Origin: Opitutaceae bacterium
Lineage (GTDB): Bacteria > Verrucomicrobiota > Verrucomicrobiae > Opitutales > Opitutaceae
NCBI GenBank assembly: GCA_031266495.1
Contig: JAISAX010000635.1
Coordinates: 1 to 9,008, forward strand
Direction of reading: 5' to 3'
DNA length: 9,008 bases
Numbering within the stretch: the stretch's first letter is position 1; every line of letters starts with the position of its first letter. The notes beneath the pieces are model-generated. The model did not search any database. It was given only the letters and a program-made list of their open reading frames with translations, and was not told the DNA's origin. Shown piece by piece: positions 1-5,047 of the stretch. The translations under genes and the position numbers were made by a program.

Positions 1-269
1 AGCCAACCAGCCTTTTGAAAGAAAAAATCTCTCTGGAATCCGGACCAACACTGGAAGCGATTCATGCCTTGGAAGTATCCCCCAGAACGACGGAAAACTG
101 CCTTATCTAAGTGCCATTCCCGTCTGGCCTTTGTCTTCTCGTTTAACGAGGCTGTTCCCTGTTCACGGTTTCCCATTACGGCTCGCCCCTTCGCCTCATG
201 CTGCTTCAGCCACACGGATTTCTCCCTGCGGCTGCGCACTTGGCTACATGACTTGTGATGCTTTATCAT
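1..269 (-). CDS. Unrecognised small protein, 3' end outside window
   Basis: A reading frame starts at ATG 269-267 and stays open for 89 codons to the window edge, so its C-terminus is not visible. It begins MIKHHKSCSQ and is strongly basic, with many Arg, Lys and Gln residues, and is rich in aromatics towards the visible end (Trp, Phe). There is no signal peptide or transmembrane segment. An in-frame TGA lies just upstream (284-282). An AGAGG stretch about 8 nt before the ATG could be a ribosome binding site, unlike most genes here. It follows the yraN gene by 67 nt on the same strand and could be the tail of that transcript. Codon use is less GC-rich than in gatB or gatA, so it may be foreign or not coding at all. 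I recognise no family; the support is only frame openness plus the putative binding site. Confidence 0.35.
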   Translation of the reverse strand, partial: MIKHHKSCSQVRSRREKSVWLKQHEAKGRAVMGNREQGTASLNEKTKARREWHLDKAVFRRSGGYFQGMNRFQCWSGFQRDFFFQKAGW

Positions 270-336
270 GATTAATACCTCTCAACTAACTATTTACCTT
301 CGTTTCCCCGGTTTCCTTCTGTTCAAAAATGAATTT

Positions 337-756
337 TTAGAACCTCCCTTGAAAGAGAGAGATACACTCGTAGTGAAAGACATCGACCACGGTGTTGCTG
401 CGGGTCATGGCGACGTCGACAATGTCGAAACGGTAATGGTCGGGACGGGGATCGCAGCCGCGGAGCCAGGCGAGGCAGGCGCGGCGGAGGATGCGTTTCT
501 TGGCGGGGCTGACGGCGTGATAACCGGGAACGAGCGCGGTGGCGGCGCGGGTCTTGACTTCGACAAAGACGATGATGCCGGCGTCGTCGCAGATCAGGTC
601 GAGTTCTTCGCGAAGGTCGGCCGGGTTGCGCCAGTTGCGGGCGAGGATGCGAAGGCCTTTGGCCCGGAGGTGATCCGCGGCAGCCTGTTCTCCGCTGTCG
701 CCGCGGGCACGGGCAGGTGAGGAAGGGGTATCGACCCGGCGAAAGGTGTTTTTCAT
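337..756 (-). CDS. YraN/UPF0102 family nuclease-like protein
   Basis: This is a 139-residue protein of the YraN (UPF0102) family, small PD-(D/E)XK-fold proteins whose cellular role is unsettled; a link to DNA processing is inferred from the fold. The family signature is visible: GE at residues 22-23, ELDLI at 51-55 (Asp53), and FVEVKTR at 64-70 (Glu66 and Lys68, the expected nuclease-like residues). RFDIV follows at 109-113, and the short C-terminal tail ends in GRF. The length fits the usual 115-140. The frame is open further upstream to 984, but that stretch overlaps gatB and resembles no YraN N-terminus. ATG 756 is therefore chosen; it gives a typical short leader before the GE motif. No clear Shine-Dalgarno is present. 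It lies 59 nt after the gatB stop and is probably the last well-supported gene of the gat transcript. Confidence 0.88.
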   Translation of the reverse strand: MKNTFRRVDTPSSPARARGDSGEQAAADHLRAKGLRILARNWRNPADLREELDLICDDAGIIVFVEVKTRAATALVPGYHAVSPAKKRILRRACLAWLRGCDPRPDHYRFDIVDVAMTRSNTVVDVFHYECISLFQGRF

Positions 757-815
757 GAGACTCACGGACCCTGCATGGTAAAGAGCGGGCAACGAGATAT
801 CGCAGAGAGAAGGTG

Positions 816-2279
816 TCAGCCGGCAGCCAGCAGGCGTCGGAGGGTTTCGTCCACTTGTTTGGGGTTGGCTTTGCCGCGACTGGCTTTCATCACCGGGCCT
901 TTGAGGCCGTTGATGGCGGATTCCTTGCCGGCGCGGAATTCCGATGCGGCCTTTTCGTTGGCGGCGATGGCATCGCGGCACCATTGTTCGAGTTCGTTGG
1001 CGTCGGTGGGGACGGCTTTCAGGCCGCGGCGGTCGGCGATGGCGGCAGGGGCGTCGCCGGTGGCGAACATCCCGGCAAAAACCTCCTTGGCGGCGTTGTT
1101 GGTGAGAACGTCGTCGGCGATGAGTTTTACGAGGGCGACAAGGTTTTGCGGGGAGATTTTAGCGGCGGCTTCGTCGAAGCTGGCATGCGTGGCGCCGAGC
1201 TCGCGGAGGAGGTCGTTGGTGATCCAGTTGCCGAGCGGCTGGGCGAGAGCGGGGCCGGCGAGCTGGACGGCGGTGTCGTAGTAGTCGGCGAGGGGTTTGT
1301 CCCAGATGAGGACGCTGGTGATGGTGTAAGGGAGGCTGTAATCGGCCATCAGGCGGCGCTGGCGGTCGAAGGGGCGCTCGGGGAGCGTGGCGGCGATGGC
1401 GGCTTTCCAGGCGTCGTCCACACGGACGGGCAGGAGGTCGGGGTCGGGGAAAAAGCGGTAGTCGTGCGCGTCTTCCTTGGTGCGGAGGGATTGCGAGGCA
1501 CCGGTGAGACCGTCGTAGTCGCGGGTTTCCTGCACGACTTGGCCGCCGGATTGCACGAGCGCAGTCTGGCGTCTGATTTCGTGGGCGATGCCGTCGCGGA
1601 CGTAGGCGATGGAGTTGAGGTTTTTCATCTCGACTTTGGTGCCGAGTGTAGTGCTGCCGGCGGGACGGATGGAGACGTTGGCGTCGCAGCGCATCTGGCC
1701 TTTTTCCATGTCGCAGTCGGAGACGCCGCCTTGCTGCATGATGGCTCGCAGGGCGGTGAGAAAGGCATGGGCTTCGCCGGCGGTGTGTAGTGCGGGTTCG
1801 GTGACAAGTTCCATGAGCGGGGTGCCGGCACGGTTGTAATCGACGAGGGAGTCGGTGGTCTGGTGGTTGAGTTTGCCGACGTCTTCTTCGAGGTGGATGC
1901 GGTTGAGGGGGATTTTTTTGTGCTCGCCCATGATGTTGCGGGCGGGGCCGGGGAGTTCGATTTCGACTTCGCCGCCGAGGCAGATGGGGTGGGCTTGTTG
2001 GGTGAGCTGGTAATTTTTGGGTGAGTCGGGGTAGAAGTAGTTTTTGCGGTCCCAGCGGCATTCGTCGGCGATGCGGCAGCCGACGAGGAGGCCGGCTTTG
2101 ATGATCTGGTCGATGGCGGCCTTGTTGAGGACGGGGAGCGCGCCGGGGAGAGCGAGAACGACGGGGTCGGTGAGGGTGTTGGGGGCGTGCCCGTAGCCGG
2201 CAGGGGCGCGGGTGAACATTTTTGTCCGGGTTTTGAGCTGGATGTGGACTTCTAGTCCGATGACGGCTTCGTATTGCAT
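816..2279 (-). CDS. gatB: Asp/Glu-tRNA(Asn/Gln) amidotransferase subunit B
   Basis: GatB is the tRNA-binding and kinase-like subunit of the cytosolic GatCAB complex. It activates the side-chain carboxylate of Glu-tRNA(Gln) or Asp-tRNA(Asn) with ATP, and ammonia arriving from GatA then completes the amide. The 487-residue product starts at the canonical MQYEAVIGLEVHIQL. It carries the expected conserved blocks in order: WDRKNYFYPD (76-85), HLEEDVGKL (129-137), DYNRAGTPLMELVTEP (147-162), EKGQMRCDANVS (192-203), KVEMKNLNS (215-223) and DYRFFPDPDL (273-282). The C-terminal part, roughly 330-487, is the helical YqeY-like tail that grips the tRNA elbow. Its closing segment contains INGLKGPVMKAS and GKANPKQVDE. 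The length is close to the usual 475-490. It lies 180 nt after gatA and 59 nt before yraN. Full length with no anomaly. Which tRNA is served cannot be told from this window. Confidence 0.97.
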   Translation of the reverse strand: MQYEAVIGLEVHIQLKTRTKMFTRAPAGYGHAPNTLTDPVVLALPGALPVLNKAAIDQIIKAGLLVGCRIADECRWDRKNYFYPDSPKNYQLTQQAHPICLGGEVEIELPGPARNIMGEHKKIPLNRIHLEEDVGKLNHQTTDSLVDYNRAGTPLMELVTEPALHTAGEAHAFLTALRAIMQQGGVSDCDMEKGQMRCDANVSIRPAGSTTLGTKVEMKNLNSIAYVRDGIAHEIRRQTALVQSGGQVVQETRDYDGLTGASQSLRTKEDAHDYRFFPDPDLLPVRVDDAWKAAIAATLPERPFDRQRRLMADYSLPYTITSVLIWDKPLADYYDTAVQLAGPALAQPLGNWITNDLLRELGATHASFDEAAAKISPQNLVALVKLIADDVLTNNAAKEVFAGMFATGDAPAAIADRRGLKAVPTDANELEQWCRDAIAANEKAASEFRAGKESAINGLKGPVMKASRGKANPKQVDETLRRLLAAG

Positions 2280-2459
2280 TTAAATTACAGAGAATATTGT
2301 TTTTGAACAGAAGATAAGAAGGGAACGAAGGCCCGGAGGCGGCTGGAGGGTGGTTGAGTGAATGTGGTGGTTCCTGTTTCAGGAAAGATGTGCCGGATGC
2401 GGAAGAAGGTTACGGCAACGGGAGTGCCTTCGTGATCTTCTTGAGTTCTGTGCGAATTT
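2280..2459 (-). other. gatA-gatB intergenic spacer
   Basis: This 180-bp spacer is longer than expected inside a gat operon. It holds a short perfect hairpin (TTCCTG, 3-nt loop, CAGGAA at 2371-2385) without a following T run, so it is not a convincing terminator. Just upstream of gatB the sequence turns AT-rich and includes AATATT. That could be the -10 part of a secondary promoter, but I see no good -35 partner. No Shine-Dalgarno precedes gatB. No convincing ORF was seen. Confidence 0.4.
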
Positions 2460-3926
2460 TCAGAGTTGGGGGTGGCGGGTGTGCCAGTCGTGGGCGGAGT
2501 CGTAGGCGTGGGCGATGGCGAGGAGGTCGGCTTCCTTGAGCGGCTGGCCGAGGAGTTGCAGGCCGATGGGGAGGCCGGCCCGGGTGAAGCCGCACGGGAT
2601 GCTGATGCCGGGGATGCCGGCGAGGTTGGCGCCGATCGTGTAGATGTCGGACAAATACATGGCCATCGGGTTGGCGGAGCGCTCGCCTTTCCTGAACGCA
2701 GGCGTGGGGCTTGTGGGCGTGACGATGGCGTCGACGTGCTCGAAGGCTTTCAGAAAATCCTGGCGAATCAGGGTGCGGATTTTTTGGGCGCGGAGGTAGT
2801 AGGCGTCGTAGTAGCCGCTGCTGAGGACGTAGGTGCCGAGGATGACACGGCGTTTGACTTCGGGGCCAAAACCCTCGGCGCGGGTCTTGCCGTAAATATC
2901 AACGGCATCGGTGGCGTCGGGGGAGCGGTAACCGTAGCGGATGCCGTCGAGGCGCGCGAGGTTGGAGGAACACTCGGCCGTGGAGAGAATGTAATAAACG
3001 CTCAGGCAGTGTTCGGTGTGAGGCAGGGAAACGTCGCGGATTTCGTAGCCGTGTTTTTTGTAGTGGGCGATGGCCTGTTCGACGGCGGAGCCGACTTCAG
3101 GGTCGAGTCCTTCGCCGAAGTATTCTTTCGGAATGCCAAGACGGCGACAGCGGGGGGGGGGGGGGGAGGCGGGGAGGGCGGCGTGGTAGGCGGGAAAGGC
3201 AACCTGGCCGGAGGTCGAATCGTGCGGGTCGTGACCAGCGATGGCTTGCAGGAGGAGGGCGGCGTCTTCGACGGTGCGGGTGAAGGGACCGATCTGGTCG
3301 AGCGAACTGGCGAAGGCGGCAAGGCCGTAGCGGGAGACGAGTCCGTAGGTGGGTTTGAGTCCGACGACGTTGCAGAGGGCGGCGGGCTGGCGGATGGAGC
3401 CGCCGGTGTCGGAGCCGAGGGTGGCGATGGCTTCGCCGGCGGCGAGGGCGGCGGCGCTGCCTCCGGAGGAGCCGCCGGGTACGCAGTCGAGGTTGTAGGG
3501 GTTGCTGGTGGTCTTGGTGGCGGAGTTTTCCGTGGACGATCCCATGGCGAGTTCGTCGAGGTTGAGGCGGCCCCAGAGGATGGCGCCGGCGTGCCGGAGT
3601 TTTTGTATGACGGTGGCGTCGTAGGGGGAAACGTAGTTGGCGAGGATTTTGCTCGATGCGGTCAGGGGCTGGTTGGCGACGGAAATGACGTCCTTGATGG
3701 CAACGGGAATGCCGTCGAGCGGGCCGCGGGGGTGGCCGGCGGCGCGGCGGGCGTCGGAGGCGGCGGCTTGCGCGAGCGCGTCGGCGGGGTCGCTGGAGTT
3801 GAAGGCGTTGATTTTTTGTTCGACGGCAGTGGTGCGGTCGATGACGGCCTGCGTGAGTTCGACGGAGGAGAGTTCCTTGCAGGCGAGGGCGTCGGCGAGC
3901 GTGGCGAGGGTGCGGTAGGTGAGCAT
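2460..3926 (-). CDS. gatA: Asp/Glu-tRNA(Asn/Gln) amidotransferase subunit A
   Basis: GatA is the amidase-signature subunit of GatCAB. It hydrolyses glutamine and channels the ammonia to GatB. The 488-residue protein shows the full amidase signature. VAIKDV at 75-80 holds the catalytic Lys78, GGSSGGS at 151-157 the cis-Ser (Ser153), and GSDTGGSIRQP at 171-181 the nucleophile Ser177. These positions are one lower than the known Staphylococcus aureus residues 79/154/178. SRYGLAAFASSLDQIGP (198-214) and the C-terminal NLAGIPGISIPCGF (434-447) are also typical. Length is normal. Residues 254-258 (Ser then four Pro) are encoded by a run of 15 C, a linker position just before RRLGIPKEYF. The frame is consistent on both sides, so the gene reads as intact. 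It is separated from gatC by 261 bp containing a palindromic repeat. No Shine-Dalgarno is evident at ATG 3926. Confidence 0.97.
   Translation of the reverse strand: MLTYRTLATLADALACKELSSVELTQAVIDRTTAVEQKINAFNSSDPADALAQAAASDARRAAGHPRGPLDGIPVAIKDVISVANQPLTASSKILANYVSPYDATVIQKLRHAGAILWGRLNLDELAMGSSTENSATKTTSNPYNLDCVPGGSSGGSAAALAAGEAIATLGSDTGGSIRQPAALCNVVGLKPTYGLVSRYGLAAFASSLDQIGPFTRTVEDAALLLQAIAGHDPHDSTSGQVAFPAYHAALPASPPPPRCRRLGIPKEYFGEGLDPEVGSAVEQAIAHYKKHGYEIRDVSLPHTEHCLSVYYILSTAECSSNLARLDGIRYGYRSPDATDAVDIYGKTRAEGFGPEVKRRVILGTYVLSSGYYDAYYLRAQKIRTLIRQDFLKAFEHVDAIVTPTSPTPAFRKGERSANPMAMYLSDIYTIGANLAGIPGISIPCGFTRAGLPIGLQLLGQPLKEADLLAIAHAYDSAHDWHTRHPQL
3152..3166. repeat. 15-bp poly-G/poly-C tract inside gatA
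   Basis: Fifteen consecutive G on the plus strand (C on the coding strand) encode a Pro4 linker of GatA. The length keeps the gene in frame. Such a run is prone to polymerase slippage and to base-calling errors. A second, longer run lies in pheT. Confidence 0.95.
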
Positions 3927-3964
3927 CGGGATGGATTGGATGAATGAGAGATTCTGGTATTCGT

Positions 3965-4175
3965 TTTTTCGTCACAGAGCACACAGAGCCCGGACACAGA
4001 GGGCATGGAGGTGTGCCTGGTTGTTGTGCGATGCTGGAGTTGCGGGATGGTTCTGGTTTGGAAAAGATTCAGTTTTTTCCGAGAAATCGAGAGCGACGGA
4101 TGGTGGGGGAGGTGAGAAGTCTTGCAGACCTCTGTGATCTCTGTGTCTGCGCTCTGCGTCCTCTGTGACGAAAAA
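3965..4175. repeat. Palindromic repeat element between gatC and gatA
   Basis: Two 48-bp arms, 3965-4012 and 4128-4175, are imperfect inverted copies of each other (40 of 48 positions match by eye), separated by a 115-bp centre. Each arm opens with TTTTTCGTCACAGAG and contains spaced ACAGAG units at roughly 9-13 bp intervals. The element fills most of the 261-bp gap between the gatC stop and the gatA start. The centre has no convincing gene. It looks like a small non-autonomous palindromic repeat. If transcribed it would fold into a long stem between gatC and gatA and could change their relative expression; this is inference. Confidence 0.8.
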
Positions 4176-4187
4176 TGGCTCGGCCGT

Positions 4188-4478
4188 TTATTCGACGACT
4201 TTGGGGACGGAGATCATGTTGTCGCGCCGGGCGGGGGCGTTGCTGAGGGCTTCGTCGGGTGTGAACGTGGGACCGGGTTCGTCGGCCTGCCAGACGTTGT
4301 AGACGGGGAAGCCATGCGCGGTGGGCTCGACGTGGGTAACGTCCACTTGCTTGAGTTTGTCGATGTGGGCGAGAACATCGCCGAGCTGGGTGGCAAAGGT
4401 GGCTTTCTCCTCCGGCGTGAGGTCAATGCGGGCGAGGCGGGCGATGTGGTCGATGTCGAGGTCGGTAGTGGTGGACAT
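4188..4478 (-). CDS. gatC: Asp/Glu-tRNA(Asn/Gln) amidotransferase subunit C
   Basis: GatC is the small belt subunit that wraps around GatA and stabilises its contact with GatB. The 96-residue product shows the family pattern: an N-terminal helical segment IDHIARLARIDLTPEE (9-24), then GDVLAHIDKL (33-42), the VDVTHVEPT linker (45-53), and a C-terminal NAPARRDNMISVPKVVE. The frame is open upstream to 4835, but the added part is low-complexity His-Thr-Ser and Pro-rich sequence read from a TG simple repeat. ATG 4478 is therefore the start, and it gives the usual length of about 95. Upstream of it is a pyrimidine-rich tract with no Shine-Dalgarno. It is the first gene of the gat cluster, so its promoter should lie in 4479-4800. 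It is followed by the palindromic repeat and gatA. Confidence 0.95.
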   Translation of the reverse strand: MSTTTDLDIDHIARLARIDLTPEEKATFATQLGDVLAHIDKLKQVDVTHVEPTAHGFPVYNVWQADEPGPTFTPDEALSNAPARRDNMISVPKVVE

Positions 4479-4506
4479 GTGACGGGAGAGAGAGTGTGTG
4501 AGTGAA

Positions 4507-4522
4507 TGTGTGTGTGTGTGTG
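4507..4522. repeat. (TG)8 dinucleotide repeat in the gatC leader
   Basis: Eight TG units lie 29 bp upstream of the gatC start codon, next to further GTGTGTG and GAGAGAGA stretches (about 4486-4500). Read on the gatC strand this gives an unstructured CA/CT-rich 5' leader. The simple repeat may vary in length by slippage. Confidence 0.85.
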
Positions 4523-4680
4523 CGGTGTTGGTGAGCGGGAGAGGGGCCAGTTGAGCAGGCGCGGGGGTGGGGGGGCGACTGATTTTTACGAGAAACTTCG
4601 CGTCAGGGAGAAAAAATGGTTGGGGAGAAAAAAACATCGACACGCAGGGCGTTCGCTCCACAGCATCCCGGCCTTTTCTG

Positions 4681-4707
4681 TCAAGCGCCGCTCGTAGCCG
4701 CGCTTGA
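4681..4707. repeat. 27-nt near-perfect palindrome in gatC upstream region
   Basis: TCAAGCGC and GCGCTTGA (8 bp, perfect) enclose GCT-CGT-AGC, with one C/C mismatch on each side, so the whole 27 nt folds into one hairpin. It lies just downstream of an AT-rich stretch that could hold a gatC promoter. It could be an operator, an RNA hairpin in the gatC leader, or a remnant repeat. There is no T run, so it is not a classical terminator. Confidence 0.6.
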
Positions 4708-4714
4708 ATCGTTA

Positions 4715-4741
4715 GACATACAAAACAATACCAAATATCAA
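4715..4741 (-). promoter_or_regulatory. Weak candidate promoter for gatC
   Basis: On the minus strand TTGATA (4741-4736) is followed after 15 nt by TATGTC (4720-4715), or after 19 nt by TCTAAC. Both spacings depart from the optimal 17. It is the only AT-rich, sigma70-like patch in the otherwise GC-rich gatC upstream region. Treat it as a guess from composition. Confidence 0.25.
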
Positions 4742-4814
4742 TTTTCGCGTAGATTCGACTGCTGTCCGATTCGAAACATAGGAAATTTCGAGAAGAGGGT
4801 CCGGTTAAAAACGC

Positions 4815-4917
4815 ACATTCGAAATGTCGCCCCAATCGGGGCGCATTGAAAGCGTCGTTTTTATGGGCTTTTTCCTATGTGCCCGAATCGGGACGCTGGT
4901 AAATGCGTCCCTTTTTT
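4815..4917 (+). ncRNA. Candidate structured leader or small RNA with tandem hairpins
   Basis: Within about 100 nt there are successive small hairpins: ACATT-CGA-AATGT (4815-4827), CGCCCC-AATC-GGGGCG (4828-4843), GGGC...GCCC (4865-4884), and the terminator stem at 4890-4911. Two stretches, 4831-4862 and 4882-4917, look like diverged copies of one motif: CCC(G)AATCGGG, then CGC, a short A-rich loop, GCGTC and a T run. In the second copy CCCG-AAT-CGGG (4882-4892) and the terminator stem compete for the same GGG, which is the layout of an attenuator. It could be a leader of the PEP-CTERM transcript starting 130 nt later, or a free small RNA. No known RNA family is recognised. Confidence 0.35.
4890..4917 (+). 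terminator. Intrinsic terminator, plus strand
   Basis: A perfect 7-bp stem GGGACGC/GCGTCCC (4890-4896 and 4905-4911) with an 8-nt loop is followed directly by six T (4912-4917). No gene ends just upstream on this strand, so it would stop a non-coding transcript or attenuate the downstream PEP-CTERM gene. Confidence 0.65.
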
Positions 4918-5005
4918 GTATCCGGCTTTTGAGGTCATCGGGAGATGATTTCGCGGATGGGAAAATGGATGGCAGCGCAAATTCCTGCTCCGGAAATTTT
5001 TTCCC

Positions 5006-5047
5006 CCGACCCGACCCAAACCAAACCGACCCGATCCAGACCAATCC
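5006..5047 (+). promoter_or_regulatory. C/A-rich leader in place of a Shine-Dalgarno
   Basis: The 42 nt before ATG 5048 consist almost wholly of C and A, with repeated CCGACCC units, and contain no purine-rich ribosome binding site. Such an unstructured leader is compatible with Shine-Dalgarno-independent initiation, as seems usual for the other genes here. This is inference from composition. Confidence 0.4.

Larger units (their letters stand above)
4479..5047. other. Divergent gene-free region between gatC and PEP-CTERM gene
   Basis: This 569-bp region separates two divergent genes and should contain both promoters. From the gatC side it holds a TG simple repeat (4507-4522), a poly-G-rich patch near 4564-4575, a 27-nt palindrome (4681-4707), an AT-rich stretch (about 4711-4745), and a chain of hairpins with a terminator (4815-4917). 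Next to the PEP-CTERM start is a C/A-rich leader (5006-5047). No credible ORF was seen on either strand. Confidence 0.6.

Noticed and set aside
64..258. Plus-strand 64-codon frame at the left end
   Set aside because: No ribosome binding site, no motif, and the opposite strand is open across the same stretch with a better start.
337..984. Longer YraN form starting at 984
   Set aside because: The extra 76 residues overlap the end of gatB and are Arg/Gln/Pro-rich shadow sequence; YraN proteins begin shortly before the GE motif.
813..1790. Long plus-strand open frame (325 codons) opposite gatB
   Set aside because: Same cause: the GC-rich antisense of a fully recognisable gatB.
2466..3947. Long plus-strand open frame (493 codons) opposite gatA
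   Set aside because: It is Gly/Ala/Val/Asp-rich sequence produced by reading GC-biased gatA codons on the other strand; no motif is recognisable, while gatA on the minus strand is complete with all catalytic residues.
4188..4835. GatC with a 119-residue N-terminal extension
   Set aside because: The extension is translated from non-coding leader, including the TG repeat (HTHTHSLTHSLS). GatC homologues are about 95 residues.
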